Shown here: positions 8,145 to 16,660 of the stretch, one piece after another | Layout: each line of letters opens with the position of its first letter | Position numbering within the stretch: position 1 is the first letter of the stretch | Source: a virus | DNA: 64,000 bases | Direction: 5' to 3' (one strand) | IMG/VR virus record: IMGVR_UViG_3300028654_000001 | Span: 1-64,000 of that record | Made by a program: the position numbers and the translations under genes | Notes under the pieces: model-generated | Told to the model about the DNA's origin: nothing | Databases searched by the model: none | What the model saw: only the letters and a program-made list of their open reading frames with translations

Positions 8145-8975
8145 TCAAGTAGCGACTCTAACGTCTGCCACGTAAATATCGTCAGCAACTGCTACAAATT
8201 CTTCTGTTGCTAACCAGAATCCTTGATCTCCCCATCTAGTAGTCCAACTATTAGGACCACCGAAGATAGTGCTACCATTTGAGAGGGTATCATACGAGGT
8301 TATGTAAATATAGTGACCACCCAGCAGATTATTTGGATCTGGGGCTCCGAGAGGATTCTTACCATCCCAATTCTCGAAGGCACTATCAACTTGAATAGCA
8401 ATGGCGATGGGAAACCCATTTGCCAGAGCCGTCTTCATGGCAGCAATCCTAGATGTCCCTACACTATCAATGCGGAACGCTCCTGTCAGGATGAGCTCAG
8501 AGGCGCTTTCAACAAGCCCTAGCTTAGGTTCATCATTGGCAGTCGAGTTGCTTGTAGGACGATCCTCGTAAGCTGCAACACCCCATTTGGCGATACCAGT
8601 CCAAGCATCTGAAGGCATCGAACCAGTGTCCTCCAGAGGAGGGAGAGATTGGTTGGGGATCCCCATATTGACCCGAGCACGCTCGATACAGCGAGCTACG
8701 TCGTAGATCCACACAGGAGATCGATGAGAGATTGGGGTACCTGCGATGACTAGCCGAGTCTCACAAGCCCCACCGGCCGAATGGCCAACACAAGAACCTA
8801 CTTGTCCCTGATCCATAATCCCAGGTCCTGCCAAGACTTGCTCTCGGTAGTCCACAGCACTTGGGATAGTCACAAGCTTGAACTTGTGGGATAGCCCTTT
8901 GATGTCTGGCATTCCGTGGTCAGCACGGTCTTTTTTGTATCCGTAATTTGCAAACCCACCAAATTGTCGAGCCAT
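8145..8975 (-). CDS. Papain-like cysteine protease (C1 fold)
   Basis: Starts at ATG 8975 because AGGGAG precedes it at good spacing. DQGQVGSCVGHSA (Cys at about residue 60, with the oxyanion Gln before it), GGHYIYITSYD (His at about 221) and NSWTTRWGDQGFW (Asn at about 242) reproduce the papain catalytic order; the residue after Cys is Val instead of the usual Trp. There is no signal peptide or long propeptide, so it acts as a mature-like enzyme. It sits 10 bases after a lipoprotein gene; cell-surface proteolysis or defence against host proteins are both possible. Confidence 0.85.
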   Translation of the reverse strand: MARQFGGFANYGYKKDRADHGMPDIKGLSHKFKLVTIPSAVDYREQVLAGPGIMDQGQVGSCVGHSAGGACETRLVIAGTPISHRSPVWIYDVARCIERARVNMGIPNQSLPPLEDTGSMPSDAWTGIAKWGVAAYEDRPTSNSTANDEPKLGLVESASELILTGAFRIDSVGTSRIAAMKTALANGFPIAIAIQVDSAFENWDGKNPLGAPDPNNLLGGHYIYITSYDTLSNGSTIFGGPNSWTTRWGDQGFWLATEEFVAVADDIYVADVRVAT

Positions 8976-8985
8976 AGCTATCTCC

Positions 8986-9312
8986 CTAATTACAAGTAGC
9001 CCCACATTTGTCGGCCGCTTTTTTGGTAGATGCACCTAAGACACAATTGACCGGGAGCCTAATTAGATTTGACTGAATGACTTCCTTGCAAGTCTCCAGA
9101 CACTTCGGATCCGGAGCACAGGGGATACCTGCTAGGTGGTCACAATACTTGATGCAGGTGTCGGCACCGGCATCAATATCAGGAAGAGGAGGGGGACCAG
9201 CATCAACAACCACTAATGGAACTGGAGGGGTAACCGGGGTTGGCTTATTGCAGCTACCCCCAGTGAGAAGTGTGAAGGTGAACGCTACGAGTATGGATTT
9301 GATGATCTTCAT
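8986..9312 (-). CDS. Small Cys-rich lipoprotein
   Basis: From ATG 9312: a basic start (MKIIK), a hydrophobic segment, then the lipobox-like LTGGSC, so the mature protein would begin at that Cys with a lipid anchor. A Pro/Val/Asp-Ala-Gly linker and a Cys-rich domain (eight Cys, e.g. CIKYC, CLETC, CGATC) follow. The DAG-rich linker is typical of myxobacterial lipoproteins, a weak host clue. An in-frame TTG seven codons upstream is less likely. Downstream protease and lipoprotein may form a secreted pair. Confidence 0.7.
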   Translation of the reverse strand: MKIIKSILVAFTFTLLTGGSCNKPTPVTPPVPLVVVDAGPPPLPDIDAGADTCIKYCDHLAGIPCAPDPKCLETCKEVIQSNLIRLPVNCVLGASTKKAADKCGATCN

Positions 9313-9345
9313 GGGGCCACTGCTAATGACCAATAAGGAGATCCG

Positions 9346-9567
9346 TCAGAGCTCCCAGTCTTCAGCTAATAAGTCCTCATCGTTTGGGATCCAACGAAAA
9401 CCATCTTCCGCCCCACCTGACTTTAGTATAAACATCGTTGGAATACTGAGATCTGGTTTGGATACTCGAAAACCAGATTGCTCAACAAGCTTCAGCTTGT
9501 AACTCCAAAAAGGACGCTTAATAGATTTCCCAAGCTTCAACAACTTGAGAGCATTTCCAAAGTCCAT
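9346..9567 (-). CDS. DUF2829/Tad2-like protein
   Basis: 73 aa from ATG 9567: MDFGNALKLLKLGKSIKRPFW at the start and WIPNDEDLLAEDWEL at the end are the signature ends of DUF2829. The best-known member, Tad2, is a phage anti-Thoeris protein that sequesters the gcADPR signal. Sequence shows only the family; sequestration of a signalling nucleotide here is inference. A longer relative with extra C-terminal sequence lies at 10102-10578. Confidence 0.75.
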   Translation of the reverse strand: MDFGNALKLLKLGKSIKRPFWSYKLKLVEQSGFRVSKPDLSIPTMFILKSGGAEDGFRWIPNDEDLLAEDWEL

Positions 9568-9619
9568 ACCCGAGGGGGACCACAAGTAGTAATTCCATTA
9601 TGACTCCTTTATTGTAGGT

Positions 9620-9883
9620 ATGTCCCCTACCAAACAAGGACTCAGCGAGTTCCCAGACGAAGAAGTCTTGACTGGAAAGCAAGAGGTTCTTACCAAGGTT
9701 TTGGTACTTATCTCTGAGCTTGGGTCAGAGTCTGAGAAACTGTTCGCACTTCTTCAGACCGGTGGACTAACCCAAGGTATTAGTGGAAAGGTCACAGATC
9801 ACTTGTTCAACATCAATCAGATCGTCCAGAGCATTGAGGGTTTCTTGGGGGTTTACCACCAAGTCTACTCAAGAGACGAATAG
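9620..9883 (+). CDS. Small helical hypothetical protein (87 aa)
   Basis: Acidic and helical (VLTKVLVLISELGSESEKLF); no family recognised. GTAGGT abuts the ATG. The last 71 bases overlap the convergent zinc-ribbon gene. Confidence 0.5.
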   Translation: MSPTKQGLSEFPDEEVLTGKQEVLTKVLVLISELGSESEKLFALLQTGGLTQGISGKVTDHLFNINQIVQSIEGFLGVYHQVYSRDE

Positions 9884-10112
9884 GATTCACGCTAAGATCA
9901 ACCTCACCTGTCACTGGATGCTCATACCCGACTATCTCTTTACATGTAGAACATATGAGTGTGCAATAAGGTCTAATCTCTAACCTAAGTAAAGACCACC
10001 TCCACCTCTGAACTTGTCCACGTAAGAATGGGTCAAAAGGAGAGGCACCGCAATGAGGACAGCTCTCGATTGGTGAGGGTTTGTCTAGAAGAACAGCGCA
10101 TTCAATCGGCAT
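9813..10112 (-). CDS. Zinc-ribbon protein
   Basis: 99 aa from ATG 10112, which lies inside the end of the upstream DUF2829-tag gene; GAGAGG ten bases before it is the ribosome binding site and at the same time encodes Glu-Arg of that gene's C-terminal tag. CPHCGASPFDPFLRGQVQR and CSTCKEIVGYEHP provide two CxxC knuckles. This pattern recurs in phage proteins of unknown function. Confidence 0.65.
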   Translation of the reverse strand: MPIECAVLLDKPSPIESCPHCGASPFDPFLRGQVQRWRWSLLRLEIRPYCTLICSTCKEIVGYEHPVTGEVDLSVNPIRLLSRLGGKPPRNPQCSGRSD

Positions 10113-10578
10113 CGTCAAGAACCCTCTCGAATCGAGTTCGGGGTTCAACAATAATCCCGTCAGCGATCAACTCAGCTTTGAATGGAGATCCATAGGGGGT
10201 ACTGATAAGAAACTCCTTCAAGGCCTTCAAGATCCGTACATCATTGTCGATCAAGTTCCCTCGAACGAACACATCACCATTGCCCCTAAACCTCAATACC
10301 TCAATACCCTCGGTGACACAGAAGATGAGATCACCGGGGGCACTGAAAGCTTCTTGTGACTGAATTAGTAAACCCTCTGGAGCAGCTAGTGCCTCCACTT
10401 CCCAGGTATCTGCCAACAAGGCCTCTGCTGTTGGAAACCACCTCTCATTTCGAGAGGCTGAAGCTTCCCATATGAAGTCAGGAGGTTCACTCCGCGTGAG
10501 GCTTATCCAGAACTTATTCGGATCTTGCCGCATGCGGCGCCCAGCTTTTAGATATCCTAGAGCTTGAGAGAAGTTCAT
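10102..10578 (-). CDS. DUF2829/Tad2-like domain fused to extra domain and C-terminal tag
   Basis: Residues 1-63 (MNFSQALGYLKAGRRMRQ ... WFPTAEALLADTWEV) are a second DUF2829 copy. About 65 residues of beta-rich sequence resembling phage virion surface repeats follow (GDLIFCVTEGIEVLRFRGNG, VRGNLIDNDVRILKALKEFL). The protein ends RTRFERVLDDAD, the shared C-terminal motif. If the first domain binds a cyclic nucleotide as Tad2 does, the tag could direct the sponge to a site or partner; that is inference. Confidence 0.65.
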   Translation of the reverse strand: MNFSQALGYLKAGRRMRQDPNKFWISLTRSEPPDFIWEASASRNERWFPTAEALLADTWEVEALAAPEGLLIQSQEAFSAPGDLIFCVTEGIEVLRFRGNGDVFVRGNLIDNDVRILKALKEFLISTPYGSPFKAELIADGIIVEPRTRFERVLDDAD

Positions 10579-11099
10579 GAAGCTAACCTTGAGTACAATG
10601 CATGAAAGAGAGTCTCTATGTACAACCTCTGGTCTTCTGTTACAGCTGGGTACCCGTGCAAATTAACATGCAACCGTACCGCCCGGACCATCTCTAAATC
10701 GGCCCCCCCATTAGGCAATGGCCCAATTTCATCATTTAGTACATTTAGTAATCTCTCACAACCTTCAAGCATCTCTCTGAAGGTTGCTTTCCCACTCGAG
10801 TACTCTTGCCCATACTCCGAACAAGTTCTGCATCTGTGGGGGACTGGTCCGTAGGGCCCCTGACACTGAGGGGCATCTTTAATACAACCTACCTGCAAGG
10901 TTCGTTGTTCTGAAACCTCCCTTGCCTTTGGACCCTCGATTGGACGTCTCCAAAGAACCGTAACACCTATTGTGGTAAGCGTTATCTTGGACTTGTAGAT
11001 CCTCCAATCACCTCCAAGAGGGGGCTCTAACTTCCCCGTTGCTGAATAATACAGGAGATGGTATTCGTAAATGGGCTCTGGCATGGAATCATCAATCAT
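10575..11099 (-). CDS. Hypothetical protein (about 174 aa)
   Basis: Contains a central Cys/His cluster (GCIKDAPQC, HRCRTCSEYG) that could bind metal and an otherwise alpha/beta sequence. No family recognised. ATG 11099 overlaps the ung stop; an alternative ATG at 11084 gives MPEPIYEY. It ends overlapping the next gene's ATG. Confidence 0.55.
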   Translation of the reverse strand: MIDDSMPEPIYEYHLLYYSATGKLEPPLGGDWRIYKSKITLTTIGVTVLWRRPIEGPKAREVSEQRTLQVGCIKDAPQCQGPYGPVPHRCRTCSEYGQEYSSGKATFREMLEGCERLLNVLNDEIGPLPNGGADLEMVRAVRLHVNLHGYPAVTEDQRLYIETLFHALYSRLAS

Positions 11100-11844
11100 T
11101 CAGGTCACTTAGGTCAAGTTTCAGATCTTCGTTTAGTGGGTTTGGAGGTGGGGTAGTAGGGCGAGGGACTTCCTCAAATGGGTTCGTTGGGAGTTGCCAA
11201 TCAATTGGGGCGAGGTCTTTCCGAAGCAATGCTTGATTGGTTCTTGAGAAGTGTCTGCAGCCATAGAATCCTTGATAGGCTCCTAGGGGTGATGGGTGGG
11301 ATGATGCTAGCACTACATGGTGTTCTGTACTGATCATCTCGGCTTTTGACTTTGCATCGTTTCCCCACAACAGAAATACGATCCTCTTCTCTCGAGCGGC
11401 CAAGACCTTGATCACCCTACTAGTAAAGGTCTCCCACCCTAACTTGCGATGAGATCCAGGCTCTCCTTGACGGACAGTTAGTACGGTGTTCAACAAGAAC
11501 ACCCCTTGTTTAGCCCAAGCCATCAAGTACCCGTGGTCGACTGGCTTCACTCCGAGGTCGTCTCGAAGCTCCTTGTAGATCCCGCGCAGTGATGGTGGGG
11601 GGTTTACCTTGGGGAGGACTGAGAACGCCAACCCATGAGCTTGACCTGGACCGTGATATGGATCCTGACCCAAGATCACTACAGAAACCTCGTCGAGTGG
11701 AGTCATATCAAAAGCTGTGAACACCTTCCCAACAGGCGGGTAAATGACAGACTTTTCTCGTTCAGCTTTGATGAAGGAAGTCAACTCAATGAAGTATGAC
11801 TTCCTCATCTCATCAGAGAGAGCTTCAATCCAGGACTCGTGCAT
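11092..11844 (-). CDS. ung: Uracil-DNA glycosylase, family 1
   Basis: GQDPYHGPGQAHGLAFS (residues 59-75) contains the catalytic Asp and water-activating loop; LLWGNDAK and HPSPLGAYQGFYGCRHFSRTN (about 183 on) give the uracil-binding and Leu/His intercalation loops. Excises uracil from DNA to start base-excision repair. At 250 aa it carries about 35 residues beyond the usual end (PTTPPPNPL, then acidic). A phage gene of this kind could exclude uracil from its DNA or repair deamination. GTG at 11847 is an alternative start. Confidence 0.93.
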   Translation of the reverse strand: MHESWIEALSDEMRKSYFIELTSFIKAEREKSVIYPPVGKVFTAFDMTPLDEVSVVILGQDPYHGPGQAHGLAFSVLPKVNPPPSLRGIYKELRDDLGVKPVDHGYLMAWAKQGVFLLNTVLTVRQGEPGSHRKLGWETFTSRVIKVLAAREKRIVFLLWGNDAKSKAEMISTEHHVVLASSHPSPLGAYQGFYGCRHFSRTNQALLRKDLAPIDWQLPTNPFEEVPRPTTPPPNPLNEDLKLDLSDLND

Positions 11845-11846
11845 CA

Positions 11847-12125
11847 CTAATTCAATCGAGTGTCAGTTGGATTTTCGGGTATGTCAAGAAGCCCTATAGC
11901 GAACTTGTTGAATCGATCACGCTCTTCTTGACCCCTAGTTTGGAGGTGTTGAATGTACTCTTCTTTTATTTTCAGGATGTTTTTGGCAAGACGGGCCTCA
12001 GAGCGGTAGAGCTCTATCTTCTGCCAGATGAACAGTACTGGTACTAATCCGAATAAAACCCCGCATCCTACGAGGAAGACTTGGGCTATACCTGGGGTGA
12101 CCCTCAAGGCCTCATCAAAGTTCAT
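11847..12125 (-). CDS. Membrane-anchored coiled-coil protein (92 aa)
   Basis: One membrane helix (IAQVFLVGCGVLFGLVPVLF, about 13-32) followed by a charged helix of about 50 residues, likely a cytoplasmic coiled coil. The size and topology recall phage spanin or small inner-membrane proteins but no lysis neighbours are visible. ATG overlaps the upstream stop (ATGA). Confidence 0.6.
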   Translation of the reverse strand: MNFDEALRVTPGIAQVFLVGCGVLFGLVPVLFIWQKIELYRSEARLAKNILKIKEEYIQHLQTRGQEERDRFNKFAIGLLDIPENPTDTRLN

Positions 12126-12391
12126 CGGTCACCAGCGGCGAAGTCTGAGTAGAGCATTTTGGTGTCAGCCTCGAAAATGTCATAGTAGTCGATATTCGCG
12201 AATCGAGTCTTGCAGGTACCGCCTTCAGTACTCTCTTCCCACACTCGACGAGCAACTTCGTAAGAAACGTTAGCTTCGATGTCGATCCAATTGTTGTCGA
12301 ACCCGTCGTAAAGTCGTACAGTGTAGAGCTTTCCAGGCAAACCAGCAGCACAGGTCTTTGGCTTATTGACTGGCTTCTCAGGTTCAGACAT
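12122..12391 (-). CDS. Hypothetical protein (89 aa)
   Basis: I chose ATG 12391 (MSEPEKPVNKPK) because a GGTGTAGTCTATAC element lies 21 bases upstream with AGG near the start; a longer frame would contain that element. Two Cys; no family recognised. Confidence 0.55.
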   Translation of the reverse strand: MSEPEKPVNKPKTCAAGLPGKLYTVRLYDGFDNNWIDIEANVSYEVARRVWEESTEGGTCKTRFANIDYYDIFEADTKMLYSDFAAGDR

Positions 12392-12406
12392 AGCCTGAGT
12401 ATAGAC

Positions 12407-12412
12407 TACACC
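12407..12412 (-). promoter_or_regulatory. GGTGTA element before 12391 gene
   Basis: CCGGTGTAGTCTATACTC on the minus strand; TATAC could serve as -10. Spacing to ATG is 21 bases. Confidence 0.5.
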
Positions 12413-12417
12413 GGGTA

Positions 12418-12810
12418 CTAACGGCAAATGCTTTCAACAAGCCGAGATCTCAGGAAGTTCTGATACGAAGCACGATCGGTCAGGCGCTCATCAAGTACCC
12501 GCTCTGGATGATCTAAGTGAGCACAATCAAGTACTTCCAGATACAAACCAAACTCCTTAATGAACCTCAAATTGATCTTGGTTAGGGCCCCTCCTACCTC
12601 TAACTCAAGAAACTCGTTGAAGTCACCGGTGTTTTTTGGGTGTTCCTGAAAGGACATCTTTGCTATTACCGGTTTCTCACCTGAAAGCGACTCAACCTCT
12701 CTCAGCGACTGCAGCATAAATTCCCAGGCTTCTTTATGAGTAAGTGAGTCAACTTTAGGCCGGGTAGGTGGTACAGTAAGAGCTCGTAGGGATTGCATCT
12801 GATTGCCCAT
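12418..12810 (-). CDS. Hypothetical protein (130 aa)
   Basis: Alpha/beta sequence with an acidic middle (FNEFLELEVGG) and a helical end rich in Arg. No family recognised and no clear ribosome binding site. First gene of the minus-strand run that reaches 7995. Confidence 0.5.
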   Translation of the reverse strand: MGNQMQSLRALTVPPTRPKVDSLTHKEAWEFMLQSLREVESLSGEKPVIAKMSFQEHPKNTGDFNEFLELEVGGALTKINLRFIKEFGLYLEVLDCAHLDHPERVLDERLTDRASYQNFLRSRLVESICR

Positions 12811-13137
12811 TACGGTCTAACAAGGAATTCCTCCTTTAGTACCAACTTCAAGTATTCGGCAAGTTAGGTTGAAGATCTATGTGGCACTCACACAACACCC
12901 GGATCTATTATGGATGATTCTTAAGGTGTGAGTTCGAACAGGTAGAGGGTACTCCAAACCCTAAACTTGATTTCAGCATAAGTCTCTGGCTCAACGTCGT
13001 ATCGGTTGTGTGGATTTGGGTGCCAATGGCGCAGTTGCCAAACAAGTCTCACACTTTCCTAATAATTAACCGGCTATACTAAAACCCACTAGACCTAATA
13101 CACTTTGAGAAAGACCTTATGAGCCATTCCTAAAAAC
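12811..13137. other. Intergenic region between divergent genes
   Basis: No credible gene. It contains an 8-base inverted repeat, ACTCACAC (12886-12893) and GTGTGAGT (12926-12933), with 32 bases between, and an A/T-rich stretch before the fibre gene. Probably holds the late promoter and leader of the plus-strand fibre operon; I see no tRNA fold. Confidence 0.4.
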
Positions 13138-14634
13138 ATGACGGTCGAGAGATTCTCCAATCAAGCCTCAACCACATTATTTACCTCTGTAGGTACTGGA
13201 GATCTTAGTATCTCAGTTCAGGCTACAACCAACTTCCCAGGCTCACCCGAGTTCAGGATCAGAATCGGTCAAGAACTCATGTTGGTGACCGGAGTCTCTG
13301 GTACCACTTGGACGGTAACCAGGGGGATTGAAGGAACAACCCCAGCTTCACATGCACCAGGTTCGATCGTCGTAGCGGTACTGACCTCGGGTGCACTTAC
13401 TGAGATGAGGGCTGAGATCGAAGCTGAGATCCCTTCGGGTACAATTCAGACCACTGATCCTCGCCTGGCCGATGATCGAACAGCTTCAGGAATCCGAACA
13501 GAAACAACCGTTGTAGCTATCTCTTCAGCAACAGCACCTACTCCTGGACAAGTCCTGACTGCTACGAGTGGAACTGCTGCTGACTGGAAGACCGTACCGA
13601 CACCACCAACCATCACTAGCCATGGTTCTGCAGCAGCCGGTGATGTTGTTCGACTCGTCTCTGCCGAAGTCCTTGCTCAGGCCCTGGCTGACTCTACTAG
13701 TCATGCTTCCTCGCTAATTGGTGTGTGGAATGGTGTTACTCCAGTTTCATTCTCTACTCAGCCTGTTGTAAATTTTGATTCTTCCCCAATCGTTGGAGCC
13801 CCATGTTATGTTTCAGCATCCGTTGCAGGAGCATTAACCTGCACAATCCCTGGCGTAGGCTACGTTAGTGTACCGCAGGACTTGTTGGTACTCGAAGATA
13901 AGTCTGTTGGGACAGCTTACGCAGCCAGGGTTGGGATCAATAAAGCTATGACAGGATCTCTGTCGGCTCGTGATGATTTCAAGCGCTATGCAGCACAACT
14001 AACTGGAATGAACCTAGCCAAGGCTGAGTTTTTTGGAAGTGACTTTACCGCAAGTGAACTACAAGATACTGGTACTGGTCCGATGCTCCCTCTTACATTT
14101 GGAACGTGGACTCAGCCGTGCCTACCCAGTTCTCAATATTCTAGTATTTATACGAACACAGCTGGAACAGTATTGTCCGTCAAAAAAGTTCTACCTGCTG
14201 CAAATCTAGCAACACAGAAGTGGGCAATGAGTGTGCGCTTTAGACAAGATGTTGCTGGCTACGAATTGATCCTTGCTCTTCGCCGAGCGAATGTCGATGG
14301 GGTAACTTTCACGGAGACTGCCCAAGTTGGCTTCAGTGCGTACGTAGGACATTCAACTCAACTCCTCTTTGGTGCTGGTAACTTTGACCCAGCCGACGGG
14401 GTATGGGATGTTAGGACTCCGACTGCTGCATACGGTACAATTGGCGTAACTTGGCATCAAGGCGTGATGTACTCGAAGGGTGATGGCAACATTTATTGTA
14501 ATTTAGATAATGCTGGGGTACTGTCTTTGCCGATAGCTCCATCGGCGGCTACAGGAATGGTGGAGCTCTGGTGCAATACCAACAGCCTGCAAATGGATTG
14601 GCTGTACCTGGTCAACGAGAGAGTGGACTACTAA
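13138..14634 (+). CDS. Tail fibre/spike protein, lectin-like C-terminus
   Basis: 498 aa. Residues 1-100 (MTVERFSNQASTTL ... EFRIRIGQELMLVTGV ... ALTEMRAEIEAEI) are nearly the same as the N-termini of the proteins at 19699 and 61132, marking a common virion attachment domain. The DPRLADDRTASGIR block (about 107-120) is typical of phage fibres. The rest is beta-rich with a possible jelly-roll-like end (KWAMSVRFRQDVAGYELILALRR, GMVELWCNTNSLQMDWLYLV). No catalytic motif seen. It ends with TAATG shared with the next gene. Confidence 0.85.
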   Translation: MTVERFSNQASTTLFTSVGTGDLSISVQATTNFPGSPEFRIRIGQELMLVTGVSGTTWTVTRGIEGTTPASHAPGSIVVAVLTSGALTEMRAEIEAEIPSGTIQTTDPRLADDRTASGIRTETTVVAISSATAPTPGQVLTATSGTAADWKTVPTPPTITSHGSAAAGDVVRLVSAEVLAQALADSTSHASSLIGVWNGVTPVSFSTQPVVNFDSSPIVGAPCYVSASVAGALTCTIPGVGYVSVPQDLLVLEDKSVGTAYAARVGINKAMTGSLSARDDFKRYAAQLTGMNLAKAEFFGSDFTASELQDTGTGPMLPLTFGTWTQPCLPSSQYSSIYTNTAGTVLSVKKVLPAANLATQKWAMSVRFRQDVAGYELILALRRANVDGVTFTETAQVGFSAYVGHSTQLLFGAGNFDPADGVWDVRTPTAAYGTIGVTWHQGVMYSKGDGNIYCNLDNAGVLSLPIAPSAATGMVELWCNTNSLQMDWLYLVNERVDY

Positions 14635-15707
14635 TGCAGGTCCTAGCACCAAATCCATCGCATAGTCGTTGGAACCTGACTAGTTCCCAGTGGGCTGCTG
14701 CACAAGCTGCTTGGGTGACCTATCTATACCCTTCGGGTATACCAGCTACTGGGGTGTCAACAATTACGAATAATTATTTGGTCAACCCTCTACCCATAGG
14801 CTGTGCATCCATTACCCAGTATTCGATTGCAAAACCTGGTGGTCGTGTATGCACAGAACCAGGGTTAGCTTATCTGTTGCACCCAATAACTTCACCAACC
14901 GGAACATGCCTATCATTGCAAGCGGGCCATGGGGGTTGGGTCAACTACACACCAGATGCCGGAGTTGAGACAGTCGATAATAGCATCATCTGTAGAGCTC
15001 TAGCACTTGGCTGGCGTGTTCTTGTAATGCCCATGCCAGATTGTGATTACGGTAATGACCTGCTACCTCAGCACATTACAATTGGTGGGGGACTGACCTC
15101 GATATCGATGCACGCCTATGGGGCCCTAGATACAGATGGTGGTCCACCAGCCGCACGGATGTTCATAGAAAGCTCAATATTAGCTGAGAATCAAGTGCAG
15201 GCTGACTATGCTCCAATACATTGGATTCATGCAGGACATTCGGGTGGGTGCTCAAGTCAGGCGATGAAACTTGCATGTCGTGTGATGGGTACCCTAGCTT
15301 ATCAATTTTGTGGCAAGCTGCCGGACTCTTTAGATACCCAACAAGCGTTGTGGGGACCAGGTGACCTTGATAATTACCCTGGAGCTGCCATGTACCTGCA
15401 CAATCTGCCCTGGGCTGGTGATACTCGTGGTTTTGTAGGTTTGGCTGCAGCTAGACCTGGGTTCAGGTATGGGGTGATGAATTCTCGGTTTGATAATACA
15501 TTCCCGGTCAGTGACCATAATTGGGGAGCATGGTTTGAAGAGTACGCAACATTGGATGCATGTGTGAAGAGTGCTGGTGGAACGGTGTTTGCATTTGAGG
15601 ACCTTACCGGTGGAGACCCTGTATCCCGCACAGGTGGGCATGAATTCACAAAGGTTCGGCTAGACTGGATGTTCAACGACATTAATACCCAGCTGGGGGA
15701 AATCTAG
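14634..15707 (+). CDS. Alpha/beta-hydrolase, probably virion-associated esterase
   Basis: 357 aa; ATG overlaps the fibre stop (TAATG). HAGHSGGCSS (about residue 200) contains a GxSxG nucleophile elbow, QAGHGGWVNY (about 98) resembles the oxyanion strand, and SDHNWGAW near residue 295 offers the catalytic His. Such enzymes hydrolyse esters; next to a fibre, removal of acyl groups from the host surface polysaccharide is the likely job. No signal peptide, consistent with delivery on the virion. Confidence 0.75.
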   Translation: MQVLAPNPSHSRWNLTSSQWAAAQAAWVTYLYPSGIPATGVSTITNNYLVNPLPIGCASITQYSIAKPGGRVCTEPGLAYLLHPITSPTGTCLSLQAGHGGWVNYTPDAGVETVDNSIICRALALGWRVLVMPMPDCDYGNDLLPQHITIGGGLTSISMHAYGALDTDGGPPAARMFIESSILAENQVQADYAPIHWIHAGHSGGCSSQAMKLACRVMGTLAYQFCGKLPDSLDTQQALWGPGDLDNYPGAAMYLHNLPWAGDTRGFVGLAAARPGFRYGVMNSRFDNTFPVSDHNWGAWFEEYATLDACVKSAGGTVFAFEDLTGGDPVSRTGGHEFTKVRLDWMFNDINTQLGEI

Positions 15708-15760
15708 CTGAGTACTAAAAATGATAGTGCAGTCAGTATTTTGAACAAGCACAAGTATTG

Positions 15761-15791
15761 GATATCTCTAGTCCTGTGAGCTAGAGATATC
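15761..15791. terminator. Bidirectional terminator-like hairpin
   Basis: GATATCTCTAG (15761-15771) and CTAGAGATATC (15781-15791) form a perfect 11-bp stem with a nine-base loop between convergent genes. Confidence 0.7.
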
Positions 15792-15792
15792 T

Positions 15793-16077
15793 TCACCCTG
15801 TTAGCTTTGGTGATTCCGCTGGAATCAGTTCGTTGATCCACCCACTCAAGATCGGTAGTAGTGCGGTGACTTCCTCGCGTGTGAGACGCTTGGCATCGGA
15901 GTTCCATGCTTTCCCAAGAGCTGAAACCCCATGCCGGCGAAGAGACAGCTTCGGAGGGCCTTGCTTGTAGCTGTAAAGCCCAGCTTTAATTACACTACTT
16001 CCCCCAGTTGATTGGACCTCTCCTAGCTCTCTTACAAGCTTGTCATCGTTCGGATCATAACCTTTTGGACTTGGCAT
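15793..16077 (-). CDS. Hypothetical protein, possibly PC4-like
   Basis: 94 aa. The middle ([20 protein letters not shown]) followed by [18 protein letters not shown] resembles the beta-sheet plus helix of PC4-type single-strand DNA binders, but key residues are not decisive. No other assignment. Ends directly at the hairpin. Confidence 0.5.
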   Translation of the reverse strand: MPSPKGYDPNDDKLVRELGEVQSTGGSSVIKAGLYSYKQGPPKLSLRRHGVSALGKAWNSDAKRLTREEVTALLPILSGWINELIPAESPKLTG

Positions 16078-16080
16078 TAT

Positions 16081-16656
16081 TCAACCTCGAAGCTTGAAGG
16101 GTCTCAATTCTACATGGAGCTTACAGATCACCTTAAACGGGGTCTCTGGCTCTATAACTCGTTTTTTGTTGTTCGGGTCTGGCCGCCAATGGATCTCTGG
16201 GATTCGATCACCCTGGTAAAACATCCCAACTGGGATAGCTCGAGACACGTAAATTGGAGCTCGTTCTAGGTAGATTCCAACGAGGCCCATCATTAACTCA
16301 TCCCGCCTAGTGCAGGGGTCAAGAAACTCTCGCCCCATATTACGGATCACCGCAAAGTCCTTTACGCTGATCGTAAATGGCCCATCTCGATATTCCCAAG
16401 AAGCCTTGATCTCCTCGGGGAGAGTCTCAAGAGCGTCAGGGTCCTCCGGACAGAGAGCTTGCCACATCGCGATCTCTTCGTCGGTGGCATCTCTCCTCTC
16501 ATCCTCACAACAATGTGAAACTACTGAGAATGATTGAGGAAAGTACCCTGGGATCTTGTGAGCGAAGCCGTTGGACAAGTGGAAGCCCAGGTGATGCCGA
16601 GCTGCAATTCGTTCGAGGTTAGCCTCGTAGAGACCGTCAAACTCTATTGGTTCCAT
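16081..16656 (-). CDS. Hypothetical protein (191 aa)
   Basis: Mixed alpha/beta, with HCCEDERRD in the N-terminal third and a beta-rich C-terminus (IYVSRAIPVGMFYQG). No family recognised. Lies between the methyltransferase and the 15793 gene in a tightly spaced minus-strand run. Confidence 0.55.
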   Translation of the reverse strand: MEPIEFDGLYEANLERIAARHHLGFHLSNGFAHKIPGYFPQSFSVVSHCCEDERRDATDEEIAMWQALCPEDPDALETLPEEIKASWEYRDGPFTISVKDFAVIRNMGREFLDPCTRRDELMMGLVGIYLERAPIYVSRAIPVGMFYQGDRIPEIHWRPDPNNKKRVIEPETPFKVICKLHVELRPFKLRG

Positions 16657-16660
16657 GATA

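Noticed and set aside
12886-12933. TTCGAAC next to an inverted repeat, suggesting a tRNA T-arm
   Set aside because: The five bases on either side do not pair and no acceptor or anticodon stems can be drawn on either strand.
15330-15682. Long minus-strand frames over the hydrolase gene
   Set aside because: They are shadows of the coupled fibre-hydrolase unit, which has enzyme motifs and TAATG coupling.
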